Shown: in pieces, positions 1-7,519 of the stretch
How the letters are laid out: each line of letters opens with the position of its first letter
How positions within the stretch are numbered: position 1 is the stretch's first letter
From: an uncultured Spirochaetaceae bacterium
Lineage (GTDB): Bacteria; Spirochaetota; Spirochaetia; Sphaerochaetales; Sphaerochaetaceae
Direction: 5' to 3'
DNA length: 52,786 bases
NCBI GenBank assembly: GCA_944389115.1
Contig: CALXLE010000089.1
Coordinates: 1-52,786 of the forward strand
Notes under the pieces: generated by a model
The model's input: the letters and a program-made list of their open reading frames with translations, nothing else
Told to the model about the DNA's origin: nothing
Databases searched by the model: none
Made by a program: the position numbers and the translations under genes

Positions 1-2
1 AT

Positions 3-266
3 GAAAAAGCCATTGCTGAAGATGAGGCTGAGAGCCGTATCGAGGACATGGTCAGGCATGTCATGCATATTTATAAGACAGCAGGGGCGGATGTCCTTGC
101 AATCGGCACTGACTTTGATGGAATAGGCGGCAAGCTTGAGATTCCTTCTCCTGATAAGCTCTATCTTCTGCATGAAGCGTTAACCAAAGCAGGACTTGCT
201 GAATCCATACTCGACAAGATGTGGTGCGGGAATGCATTGAGGGTATTCAGGGAAGCTGCATTCTGA
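3..266 (+). CDS. Membrane dipeptidase (peptidase M19), C-terminal part
   Basis: The reading frame is open from the window edge, so only the last 87 residues are present. The segment GADVLAIGTDFDGIGG matches the conserved strand and metal-site region of the renal dipeptidase (M19) family, whose members are zinc enzymes that hydrolyse dipeptides, often with a D-amino acid at the C-terminus. The end, GNALRVFREAAF, is the usual last helix (G-N-x-x-R-V). The family is normally 310-400 aa, so most of the barrel lies upstream of base 1. The gene ends 74 bases before the tracrRNA terminator on the other strand, and it is more probably ordinary chromosome flanking the cas locus than part of it. Family assignment is firm; substrate is unknown. 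Confidence 0.85.
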   Translation, partial: EKAIAEDEAESRIEDMVRHVMHIYKTAGADVLAIGTDFDGIGGKLEIPSPDKLYLLHEALTKAGLAESILDKMWCGNALRVFREAAF

Positions 267-316
267 TTTCACTCAGTAACGAACGATATCGTTTGTCTCC
301 ATTGATGAAATTTTGG

Positions 317-344
317 TTGAATTTAAAGAATACTAAGGTAAAAT
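317..344 (+). promoter_or_regulatory. Candidate cas9 operon promoter
   Basis: TTGAAT (317-322), 16 bases, TAAAAT (339-344). It is the best sigma-A-like pair seen between the dipeptidase and cas9. If used, transcription would start near 351 and the cas9 leader would run through the tracrRNA gene in antisense. Support is by pattern only. Confidence 0.35.
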
Positions 345-365
345 AAAACCATCCATTCGGATGGT
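340..365 (-). terminator. Rho-independent terminator of tracrRNA
   Basis: On the minus strand ACCATCC and GGATGGT form a perfect 7-bp stem around a GAAT loop (365-348), followed directly by TTTTATTTT. It doubles as the 3' terminal hairpin of the tracrRNA. Confidence 0.8.
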
Positions 366-440
366 AGTTCCCACAACGGGAAGCCTTTTCAGGCAGGTTG
401 GACATAGTCTTTGTTTGTACATGCTATGTTACTGTTTTTA
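340..440 (-). ncRNA. tracrRNA of the type II-A CRISPR-Cas system
   Basis: Read on the minus strand, bases 432-413 form an anti-repeat to the CRISPR repeat. GTAACATAGC (432-423) pairs with repeat bases GCTATGTTAC, ATGT is unpaired opposite repeat GA, and ACAAAC (418-413) pairs with repeat GTTTGT. This 6-bp lower stem, 2/4 bulge and 10-bp upper stem has the same geometry as S. pyogenes. A nexus hairpin GAC-TAT-GTC (409-401) follows, then hairpins GCCT-GAAA-AGGC (394-383) and TTCCC-GTTGT-GGGAA (382-368). A 7-bp terminator hairpin (365-348) with a T-rich tail ends near 340. The RNA would pair with pre-crRNA for RNase III processing and load Cas9. The 5' end is not fixed; a long form could start inside cas9. 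Confidence 0.9.
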
Positions 441-468
441 GATTAAGGGATTTAAAGGGGGATGTCCA

Positions 469-3400
469 GTGAAATCTGATTACTATATTGGTCTTGACTG
501 CGGAACGGAATCTGTAGGATTTGCCGTTACTGATACAGAATATAATATCCTGAAGTTCAGGGGAAAAGCTATGTGGGGTTCTCATATTTTTGATGAGGCA
601 GAAACCGCAGAAACCAGGCGCTCCTACAGATCTGCACGAAGACGTTATATGAGAAAGAAAGAGAGGATATCCCTTCTACAATCATTATTTGAAGATGAAA
701 TCAGCAAAGTGGATCCTGGATTCTTCCAGAGAATTGCAGATAGTGCATATCAGCCTGAGGACAAGAATGTAAATCAACGCAATTCTCTTTTTGCCGATCC
801 AGAGTACGAGGACGAGGATTACTATAGTGCATATCCTACGATTTTCCATCTTCGCAAAGCATTGATTGATGATGAAGCTCCTGCTGATGTAAGGCTGCTT
901 TATCTTGCCTTGCATCATATTCTCAAAAACAGGGGACACTTTCTTTTCGGGAATAGGGATCTAAACTCTGTGATGGATATCTCGACTCTCCTTTCGGATC
1001 TGTCAGATGCTATATCTGCTGTCTATGATAATGAAATTGAATATGTGGATGAGAGTGCGATAGCTGATGCCATAAAGCTGAAGCATATGAGGGATAAGCA
1101 GCAAGCACTAGCTGAGCAGATTGCATTCAATGATAAAGAGATAAAGACATTGATTATCAAAGCAATATCGGGAAGCAAGGTAAAGCCCGATAGGCTTTTC
1201 GCAAATGAGAACTATTCAGAGATTGGCAGCATTGATTTCAGTAGCTCATCTTTTGAAGATGTCCAGCTTCCTGTCTTTGAGGATAATCTGACAGATGATG
1301 AATACAGGCTTCTGCTCATTCTCAAAGGACTTTATGATTGGGGTCTTCTTGCATCTGTAATGGAGGGGTATCCATATATTTCATATGCAAAGGTCGCTTT
1401 ATATGAGAAGAATGGCAAGGATCTGGAAAGACTGAAGAGAGCTGTCAGAATCTGTTCTCCTGAAAAATACAATGAATTCTTCCACAAAGACAAGAAAGGC
1501 AAGGCCGGTGTTTTCTCGGCATATATCGGAGCAGATCATTCCAGAGGTAAGCGTACAAGCTATCCTCGTATAAATACAGACACATTCTATGGAGAGGTGA
1601 AGAAGATGCTGAAAAACGGCACAGATGATTCCCGTTACATTCTCTCTTCGATAGATGATGGTACATTCATGCCTCTGCTTATATCCTTCCGTAATAGCGT
1701 CATTCCTTATCAGGTTCATAAGAATGAACTTGATAGAATACTTGAAGTCGGTAGCAGGCATTTTTCTTTCCTGAAAGAAAAGGATGAGGATGGACTTACG
1801 GTAATCGATAAGATCAAATCAATTATGACATACAGGATTCCATACTACGTCGGACCGATCGGTAACAATCCTGATATGGTCAATGGTTGGGCTGTCAGGA
1901 AGAAAGAAGGAAAAGTATTTCCATGGAATTTCAATGAGATGATTGATACTGATGCCTCTGCTGAGAAATTCATACAGCGGATGATGAGCAGATGCACATA
2001 CCTTCCGGATGAATATGTTCTTCCAAAGAAATCTCTGCTTTATTCTGAATTCGAAGTCCTCAATGAACTCAATGTCGTACGAGTCAATGGTGAAAAGCTT
2101 CCAGTAGCGAATAAGGAAATAATCCTGAAGGAACTTTTCGGACTTGGTATGAAAGTGACACAGACAAGATTCAAAAAGTTTCTGATTGCAGAGGGGTGGT
2201 TTGATAAAGACAATATTGAGATTTCTGGTATTGACGGAGATTTCAAAGCAGATCTTTCCTCATATGCAGCTTTCAGACCATATATTGAAGAGGGTAAGCT
2301 CCGCATTCAGGATGCAGAGGAGATAATAAGGTGGATTACCACTTTCTCTGAAGGCGGTGATTTCGCAGAGAAGCGGATAATGGAAAGGTTCGGATCCAGG
2401 CTTTCTGAAGGTGAGATACGGAGTATATCAAGGCTGAAATTCGCAGGCTGGGGAAGACTGTCAAGGAAATTCCTTGATGGAATCAAAGCCATGAATAAGG
2501 AAACAGGGGAGCTGCAGACCATAATAGAGGCAATGCGCACAACCCAGCATAATCTTATGGAGCTTCTTGATAGCAGTTATGACTATGTATCGCAGACCGG
2601 GCGGAAATCAGCAATAGAGAAACTTGATTACAGTGTTGTCGATGAGCTGTATGTTTCACCTGCTGTAAAGCGCCAGATATGGCAGACTCTCCGGATTGTC
2701 GATGAGATTGAGCATATTATGGGACATCCTCCTGTAAAGGTCTTTGTTGAGGTTGCGCGTGGAGAGGATAAGGAAAAAACACGGCCAGCATCAAGGAAGC
2801 AGAAGCTGAAACTATGCCTTGAATCATTCCGGAAGGTATCACCCGAAGTCCAGGGAATAATTGATGAGCTTGACAACTATAATGATGATGCTATTTCTCG
2901 GCGCGATAAGCTCTTCCTGTATTTCACCCAGCTTGGAAGAAGCATGTATTCCGGGAAACCTCTGAATATTGAGGAAATCGGTAATACCGCATTGTATGAT
3001 GTCGATCATATCTATCCTTATTCTAAATCTGATGATGACTCTCTAGATAATAAAGTCATTGTATTAAAAGAGGAGAATTCCAAGAAGTCAGATTACTATC
3101 CTCTTGCTGATGAAATAAGGCAGAAGATGCAGCCTTTCTGGAAGAAGCTTCTTGATATGGGCCTCATCAGTGATAAGAAATATATCAGGTTGATAAGAAG
3201 CAATCCTCTGACGGAAGAGGATGAAAGGGGATTCATCAATAGACAGCTTGTAGAGACTTCACAGTCTGCAAAGGCTACAATCGATATCCTTAAATGCTAT
3301 TTCGGGGAGAATACTACTGTCGTATATTCAAGGGCTCGGAAGGTATCTGAATTCAGGGTTAAATTCCATTTCAGCAAGGCCAGGTCTGTCAACAATCTCC

Positions 3401-4506
3401 ATCATGCGAAGGATGCATATCTGAATATTGTTGTAGGGAATGTTCTTCACACAAAATATACCGCGGATTTCTTCATGAGGAAGAATATTGAGCCAAATGG
3501 TTATTACAGCATAGATAAGCCATTTGAGTACAATGTCAAGGGAGCTTGGAGAAAAGGACCTGAAGGTACGATATCTACAGTAAGCAAATACATGAATAGG
3601 AATAACATCCTATACACCGTACAGCCGGAGATGAGGAGCGGTCAGCTATTTGATCTTATGCCTCTCTCTGGTGGAAATAAGCTTATCCCAAGAAAGGGAA
3701 GCGATCTTGTTCTTCAGAGAAAACTTAAGGTTAGCAATGATCCTAAGGCTGTTATCGAGGACTGGGTAAGGAAGTATGGTGGATACAATAAGACCGCTAT
3801 AAGTCATTTTGCTTTGGTCTCATATACAGAAAAGAATAGGAAATACATCCGTTTTGTCCCGATAAGCATAATAGATCGGGAGCGATTATCTGAAAAGGAA
3901 GCTATTGAGGGTTATTGCAGGGCTGAGCTTGGATATGAAAATCCAGAAGTGTTAAGAGCAAGAGTTCTGATGAATACAAAACTCTCAATCGATGGATTTA
4001 TCTGTAATATAACAGGAACCTCATCTGGCGGAAAACAAATCATTGCTTCATCCGCAAGTCCTCTTATTCTTAACGATAATCAGTGTTTATTGATAAAACG
4101 TGTGGATAATTTCCTAGAAAAAAGAAAGATTTATAAGGATCTGATAGTCAAACCAGAATTTGATAAATTCAACGAGGAGATGCTTGTTGATTTATATGAC
4201 ACTCTTATTGAGAAGTCAAAGCTTTCCATTTACGAGAACAGACCATCGAATCAGCAGACTGTAATCGAAGCAGGGCGCGATGAATTCTGCTCTTTACCAA
4301 TGGAGTCAAAATGTTTTGTTATCCAAAACATACTACGATATTTCGCTATGGGAAGTGGTAAAAGTGATCTGTCGTTGATTAAAGGATCACCTAATGCTGG
4401 TCTTATAATCTTCTCTGCTAAATTTGATTTAACGAAATCCAAAGTCATTATATACGATCAGAGTATTACTGGTCTTTATGAAAAGGCGGAAGAGATAAGA
4501 TTATGA
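469..4506 (+). CDS. cas9: CRISPR-associated endonuclease Cas9 (type II-A)
   Basis: This is an RNA-guided double-strand DNA nuclease of 1345 aa, the usual II-A size. RuvC-I carries D10 (YYIGLDCGTES). An arginine-rich bridge helix lies at about 48-72 (ETRRSYRSARRRYMRKK). RuvC-II has E761 (VFVEVARGE). The HNH domain has VDHIYPYS with H847 and N870. RuvC-III has HHAKDAYLN with H979 and D982. The C-terminus ends QSITGLYE, as in other II-A enzymes. All catalytic residues are intact. The start is GTG at 469, preceded by AAAGGGGG about 7 bases upstream. The stop overlaps the cas1 start by 4 bases (ATGA). Where S. pyogenes has R1333 and R1335 this protein has no arginines, so the PAM is probably not NGG (inference). 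Confidence 0.98.
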   Translation: MKSDYYIGLDCGTESVGFAVTDTEYNILKFRGKAMWGSHIFDEAETAETRRSYRSARRRYMRKKERISLLQSLFEDEISKVDPGFFQRIADSAYQPEDKNVNQRNSLFADPEYEDEDYYSAYPTIFHLRKALIDDEAPADVRLLYLALHHILKNRGHFLFGNRDLNSVMDISTLLSDLSDAISAVYDNEIEYVDESAIADAIKLKHMRDKQQALAEQIAFNDKEIKTLIIKAISGSKVKPDRLFANENYSEIGSIDFSSSSFEDVQLPVFEDNLTDDEYRLLLILKGLYDWGLLASVMEGYPYISYAKVALYEKNGKDLERLKRAVRICSPEKYNEFFHKDKKGKAGVFSAYIGADHSRGKRTSYPRINTDTFYGEVKKMLKNGTDDSRYILSSIDDGTFMPLLISFRNSVIPYQVHKNELDRILEVGSRHFSFLKEKDEDGLTVIDKIKSIMTYRIPYYVGPIGNNPDMVNGWAVRKKEGKVFPWNFNEMIDTDASAEKFIQRMMSRCTYLPDEYVLPKKSLLYSEFEVLNELNVVRVNGEKLPVANKEIILKELFGLGMKVTQTRFKKFLIAEGWFDKDNIEISGIDGDFKADLSSYAAFRPYIEEGKLRIQDAEEIIRWITTFSEGGDFAEKRIMERFGSRLSEGEIRSISRLKFAGWGRLSRKFLDGIKAMNKETGELQTIIEAMRTTQHNLMELLDSSYDYVSQTGRKSAIEKLDYSVVDELYVSPAVKRQIWQTLRIVDEIEHIMGHPPVKVFVEVARGEDKEKTRPASRKQKLKLCLESFRKVSPEVQGIIDELDNYNDDAISRRDKLFLYFTQLGRSMYSGKPLNIEEIGNTALYDVDHIYPYSKSDDDSLDNKVIVLKEENSKKSDYYPLADEIRQKMQPFWKKLLDMGLISDKKYIRLIRSNPLTEEDERGFINRQLVETSQSAKATIDILKCYFGENTTVVYSRARKVSEFRVKFHFSKARSVNNLHHAKDAYLNIVVGNVLHTKYTADFFMRKNIEPNGYYSIDKPFEYNVKGAWRKGPEGTISTVSKYMNRNNILYTVQPEMRSGQLFDLMPLSGGNKLIPRKGSDLVLQRKLKVSNDPKAVIEDWVRKYGGYNKTAISHFALVSYTEKNRKYIRFVPISIIDRERLSEKEAIEGYCRAELGYENPEVLRARVLMNTKLSIDGFICNITGTSSGGKQIIASSASPLILNDNQCLLIKRVDNFLEKRKIYKDLIVKPEFDKFNEEMLVDLYDTLIEKSKLSIYENRPSNQQTVIEAGRDEFCSLPMESKCFVIQNILRYFAMGSGKSDLSLIKGSPNAGLIIFSAKFDLTKSKVIIYDQSITGLYEKAEEIRL
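482..487 (-). promoter_or_regulatory. Candidate -10 box for a long tracrRNA form
   Basis: TATAGT on the minus strand lies within the first codons of cas9, with no convincing -35. It would give a transcript starting near 475 and running through the anti-repeat. Some upstream promoter is needed because only 36 bases separate the anti-repeat from the cas9 start codon. This exact site is a guess. Confidence 0.2.
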
Positions 4507-5378
4507 GCTGGAGGGTCGTGGTCGTTGGTTCAAGAGCAAAGCTGGAGATAAAGCTCGGCTATCTTGTTGTCCGGGCCAGCGAAACACGACGTGTCCTTCT
4601 TGATGATATTTCAGTCCTTATAATCGAGAATACAGGAAGTACTATATCAGCAGCTCTCCTAGAGTCCCTATGGAAGAAAAGGATATCTGTCATCTTCTGT
4701 GATGCTGAACACAATCCAGGGGCAATGCTGCTTCCATATTATGGTGGATATGATTCAAGTGCCAATGTCCAGATGCAGGTATCATGGTGCAAAGAAATCA
4801 AGGATGAAGTATGGGCAAAGATTGTGAAAGAGAAGATACGGAAGCAGGCTGAATGCCTTGAGCATTTTGGTATTGCAGGTTTTGAGAAGATCTTTTCTTA
4901 TATTGATGGAGTTCAGCCTGGTGATAGAACAAATAGGGAAGGCCAGGCCGCAAAAGTATATTTCAATGCAATTTTTGGACATAAGTTCTCCCGTGCAGAC
5001 GATAATGCAATCAATGCTGGTCTTAATTATGGCTATGCAATAATCCTTTCCGCAATAAACCGGGAAATTACAGCAAATGGGTACATTACCCAGATAGGTA
5101 TCAGCCACCACAATCCATTCAACGACTTCAACTTCGGATCTGATCTTATAGAACCATTCAGGCCTCTTGTGGATATCAAAGTATTTTCTCTTCCTTTAGA
5201 GAACAGCCTAACAAGTGAGAAGAAGCATGCGATAGTAGATCTTCTCAATGATACGATATCTATTAAAGGTAAGAAAACAACCGTTCTGAATGGTATTTCG
5301 CTTTATGTAAGAAGTGTAATTAATGCTTTGAATCAGAGAGATATCTCTGAGTTGATTTTCTACAAATATGAGTTTTAG
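4503..5378 (+). CDS. cas1: CRISPR-associated integrase Cas1
   Basis: The 291-residue protein is the integrase subunit that, with Cas2, inserts new spacers next to the leader. Type II Cas1 motifs are visible. The metal site is E146 (NREGQAAKVYF), H202 (GISHHNPFN) and E217 (DLIEPFRP), corresponding to S. pyogenes E149, H205 and E220. Length is typical (about 290 aa). The ATG overlaps the cas9 stop by 4 bases and the 3' end overlaps cas2 by 11, so cas9-cas1-cas2-csn2 is almost certainly one translationally coupled transcript. The frame is intact, so adaptation is probably functional. Confidence 0.97.
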   Translation: MSWRVVVVGSRAKLEIKLGYLVVRASETRRVLLDDISVLIIENTGSTISAALLESLWKKRISVIFCDAEHNPGAMLLPYYGGYDSSANVQMQVSWCKEIKDEVWAKIVKEKIRKQAECLEHFGIAGFEKIFSYIDGVQPGDRTNREGQAAKVYFNAIFGHKFSRADDNAINAGLNYGYAIILSAINREITANGYITQIGISHHNPFNDFNFGSDLIEPFRPLVDIKVFSLPLENSLTSEKKHAIVDLLNDTISIKGKKTTVLNGISLYVRSVINALNQRDISELIFYKYEF

Positions 5379-5688
5379 ATTTATGCGGGTCTTTGCCATG
5401 TTTGATATGCCAACCCTTACAACAAGTGATAGAAGGGAATATCGTAAATTCAGAAAGTTCCTGATAAAACTTGGATTTATTATGCTTCAGGAATCTGTAT
5501 ATGTGAAGCTTGTCCTGAATTCCACGGCTGCCAGGACTGTTCAGGAGAATATCAAGCGGAATGCTCCTCCCAAAGGACTCGTCCAGCTTATCAATGTTAC
5601 GGAAAGACAGTTTGCATCAATGGAATTCGTAACAGGATCTTTTGAGTCTGAGTATGTTGTTTCTTCTGATAGGTTGGTGATTTTATGA
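5368..5688 (+). CDS. cas2: CRISPR-associated protein Cas2
   Basis: The 106-aa ferredoxin-fold protein is the dimeric core of the Cas1-Cas2 integration complex. The N-terminus MSFRFMRVFAMFDMPT carries the conserved aspartate (D13). YRKFRKFLIKLGFIMLQESVY and the motif LINVTERQFASM match the type II-A Cas2 family, including the S. pyogenes protein, over the whole length. The upstream ATG at 5368 is chosen over 5383 because family members begin MSYRYMRM-like. It overlaps the end of cas1 by 11 bases and ends in a 4-base overlap with csn2. Confidence 0.95.
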   Translation: MSFRFMRVFAMFDMPTLTTSDRREYRKFRKFLIKLGFIMLQESVYVKLVLNSTAARTVQENIKRNAPPKGLVQLINVTERQFASMEFVTGSFESEYVVSSDRLVIL

Positions 5689-6374
5689 AGCTTGTTCATC
5701 CTGACTGGAATCATCAGATTATTCTCGATGATGGTGCTTCATCGATGATATCCTTCGAGAATCCAGAAATATTCAGAAAGTATTTTTTAGAGCTACAATC
5801 CCAGATTCAGGGAGAAGATGGGAAATTTGTTTTATCACAAGACAGTGAGGAACTCTCGTTTAGCAGTAATCTTTTATTGATTCCGTCGGTTTTATCTATC
5901 GATATGGGGGATAAACGTGTTCAGAATAGGCTTCAGTCATTGCTAAAAGCAGCAGTTATTTCAGACGATCTTTTTGTCAGAACACAGGAGATAATATCTT
6001 TGATAGAGAGATATGCAGAGGAAGTTTCTGAACAATTTCCATATTCGATAAGGTATAATGAACCTGATTCTTCTGCTTTATTGAAACTTATCGGATTTGA
6101 AGCTGAGTATGAATATGCCAATGAGCTTGATAAGATTCTTGAGTATATGAATCTTATGCATTCATTCTGCAATATTCCTGCTTTCGTACTGGTGGGTATG
6201 TCAATGTATTTTACCAGTGCGGAAATACAGATGCTTGTGGATGATTGCAGATCTTTAAAGCATTCCATTTTGTTTCTTGAGGGGATTCTTCCTGAAGGAT
6301 TTCTAGGAGAAATCAGTGTTTCTCAGAAGCTGATAATTGATTCAGATGGATGCGAGATCTTCAGCGAAGGATAA
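5685..6374 (+). CDS. csn2: CRISPR adaptation protein Csn2
   Basis: The 229-aa protein closes the operon. In type II-A systems Csn2 is a calcium-binding tetrameric ring that slides on free DNA ends and is required for spacer acquisition. The short-form Csn2 pattern is recognisable. An N-terminal beta region (residues 1-40) precedes an acidic helical middle (ISLIERYAEEVSEQFPY, YANELDKILEYMNL). The terminal segment FVLVGMSMYFTSAEIQML...SILFLEGILP parallels S. pyogenes LIFVNSGAFLTKDEV...VLFLEPRE. The 4-base overlap with cas2 and the weak ribosome site point to coupled translation. Its presence defines subtype II-A. The CRISPR array begins 40 bases downstream. Confidence 0.92.
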   Translation: MKLVHPDWNHQIILDDGASSMISFENPEIFRKYFLELQSQIQGEDGKFVLSQDSEELSFSSNLLLIPSVLSIDMGDKRVQNRLQSLLKAAVISDDLFVRTQEIISLIERYAEEVSEQFPYSIRYNEPDSSALLKLIGFEAEYEYANELDKILEYMNLMHSFCNIPAFVLVGMSMYFTSAEIQMLVDDCRSLKHSILFLEGILPEGFLGEISVSQKLIIDSDGCEIFSEG

Positions 6375-6399
6375 GGAAATAGCTCAAAATCCTCATTTC

Positions 6400-6429
6400 T
6401 TGACTTCATAGAGGTTTGTGAGCTATGTT
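6400..6429 (+). promoter_or_regulatory. Candidate CRISPR array promoter in the leader
   Basis: TTGACT (6400-6405) in the 39-base csn2-array gap is followed after 18 bases by TATGTT (6424-6429) inside the first repeat. Transcription would start within repeat 1. That is harmless in type II, where the mature crRNA uses the repeat downstream of each spacer. Pattern evidence only. Confidence 0.3.
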
Positions 6430-6773
6430 ACTTCTGTAAGCTTAAAACAAAAGACCAAAAAGTATCCCAATCACCTTTGTTTGTGAGCTATGTTACTTCT
6501 GTAAGCTTAAAACATGTCTGAAGAAGCTTATTATAATGGTGTGGTTTGTGAGCTATGTTACTTCTGTAAGCTTAAAACGCTGATCTTAATCGAATATTTG
6601 CGGTTGAGGTTTGTGAGCTATGTTACTTCTGTAAGCTTAAAACGAAGTATCGAGGCTATGCGAGACCTTATCCGTTTGTGAGCTATGTTACTTCTGTAAG
6701 CTTAAAACCAACGATTGTGTTATAGCTTTTCAGTATCAGTTTGTGAGCTATGTTACTTCTGTAAGCTTAAAAC

Positions 6774-6804
6774 TCTGAATAAAAAGGTCTAGAACATGCC
6801 ATAT
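6774..6804 (+). repeat. Spacer 6, duplicated as spacer 9
   Basis: This 31-base spacer beginning TCTGAATAAAAAGGTC recurs without change, in the same orientation, at 6971-7001. The two spacers between the copies are unrelated. Confidence 0.97.
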
Positions 6805-6970
6805 GTTTGTGAGCTATGTTACTTCTGTAAGCTTAAAACAATGCTTCTGTTCTTTTTTTCCCTGATTCTGTTTGTGAGCTATGTTACTTCTGTAAGCTTA
6901 AAACCTGGTTTATTGTCACACTCATTTGAATCCAAGTTTGTGAGCTATGTTACTTCTGTAAGCTTAAAAC

Positions 6971-7001
6971 TCTGAATAAAAAGGTCTAGAACATGCCATA
7001 T
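6971..7001 (+). repeat. Spacer 9, identical to spacer 6
   Basis: This is the second copy of the duplicated 31-base spacer; see 6774-6804. Confidence 0.97.
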
Positions 7002-7193
7002 GTTTGTGAGCTATGTTACTTCTGTAAGCTTAAAACAGGGAGATAAGGAGGCTGTTTTGAGAGACAGTTTGTGAGCTATGTTACTTCTGTAAGCTTAAAA
7101 CCATGGTCTTGGTGCAGGACATGGTTATATTGGTTTGTGAGCTATGTTACTTCTGTAAGCTTAAAACTTATCTGCACATGCCTCTCATCCTCA

Positions 7194-7207
7194 TGTAAGC
7201 TTAAAAC
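7194..7207 (+). repeat. Truncated CRISPR repeat remnant
   Basis: Only the last 14 bases of the repeat (TGTAAGCTTAAAAC) remain. The preceding spacer (7168-7193) is 26 bases. The unit is 40 bases instead of 65-66, so about 25 bases spanning the spacer-repeat junction have been lost. The following spacer (7208-7237) is a normal 30 bases. Confidence 0.9.
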
Positions 7208-7300
7208 CAGAAGTGACTTGATGTCCATAATATCCACGTTTGTGAGCTATGTTACTTCTGTAAGCTTAAAACGCCTTATCAGGTCTTTTGATATGCGCCA

Positions 7301-7335
7301 ATATAGACTTGTATTTACTTTTGTAAGTAAAGTTA
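7301..7335 (+). repeat. Degenerate terminal CRISPR repeat (trailer end)
   Basis: A stretch matching the repeat core in 12 of 13 positions (TTACTTTTGTAAG at 7315-7327) lies 28 bases after the last intact repeat, about where a further repeat would be expected. The flanks are decayed. It supports the 3' side as the old, trailer end. Confidence 0.5.
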
Positions 7336-7369
7336 TAAATAAATATCCATATGAATATATTCTAGGTAC

Positions 7370-7398
7370 TTGATTCAATATTCAGTTTCTGTTAATTT
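7370..7398 (+). promoter_or_regulatory. Candidate tRNA promoter
   Basis: TTGATT (7370-7375), 17 bases, TAATTT (7393-7398), 20 bases before the tRNA. The match to consensus is modest. Confidence 0.3.
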
Positions 7399-7418
7399 AT
7401 CTCAGTCAAACGACGCAT

Positions 7419-7491
7419 GGCACGATAGCTCAGTTGGTAGAGCAAGCGGCTCATATCCGCTCGGTCAGGGGTCCGAGTCCCTTTCGTGCTA
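7419..7491 (+). tRNA. tRNA-Met (CAT anticodon); tRNA-Ile2 possible
   Basis: A full cloverleaf of 73 bases can be drawn. The acceptor stem is GGCACGA/TCGTGCT (a single G-T at 1-72), followed by discriminator A. The D arm is GCTC...GAGC. The anticodon stem AGCGG/CCGCT carries loop CTCATAT, giving anticodon CAT at 7452-7454. The variable loop has 5 bases and the T stem is AGGGG/CCCTT. CCA is not encoded. The acceptor and CTCATATCC loop context resemble elongator tRNA-Met. A lysidine-modified tRNA-Ile2, which also has a CAT anticodon, cannot be excluded without a tilS-determinant comparison. The T loop reads TCCGAGT, with C rather than T at position 55, which is unusual. Confidence 0.9.
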
Positions 7492-7495
7492 CTTT

Positions 7496-7519
7496 CCCGG
7501 ATGCATAATCCGGGTTTTT
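7496..7519 (+). terminator. Terminator of the tRNA
   Basis: CCCGGAT-GCATA-ATCCGGG, a perfect 7-bp stem, followed by TTTTTC, five bases after the tRNA discriminator. Confidence 0.8.

Larger units (their letters stand above)
6414..7272 (+). CRISPR. Type II-A CRISPR array, 13 intact repeats plus a truncated one
   Basis: Thirteen identical 35-base repeats begin GTTTGTGAGCTATGTTAC and end GTAAGCTTAAAAC. They start at 6414, 6479, 6544, 6609, 6674, 6739, 6805, 6870, 6936, 7002, 7067, 7133 and 7238. Spacers are 30 or 31 bases. The repeat has the GTTT...GAGCTATG...AAAAC layout of II-A repeats and is copied in part by the tracrRNA anti-repeat, which fixes the direction of transcription as plus. The leader end is probably at 6414, next to csn2, because decay is at the far end. 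Spacers 6 (6774-6804) and 9 (6971-7001) are identical. Between 7168 and 7207 a deletion has removed the end of one spacer and most of a repeat. No spacer matches the rest of the window by eye. Confidence 0.99.

Noticed and set aside
276..290. AACGATATCGTT palindrome as terminator of the dipeptidase gene
   Set aside because: The palindrome has no loop and no T tract follows.
433..475. A built-in guide in a long tracrRNA, as in S. pyogenes tracr-L
   Set aside because: No repeat-like segment precedes the anti-repeat on the minus strand, so a natural single guide cannot be drawn.
6414..7272. Self-targeting spacers against genes in this window
   Set aside because: No spacer was seen elsewhere in the window by eye; a proper search of the full genome was not possible.
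7071..7373. A 100-codon open frame through the CRISPR array
   Set aside because: It is a translation of the repeats (recurrent VSYVTSVSLK) and not a gene.
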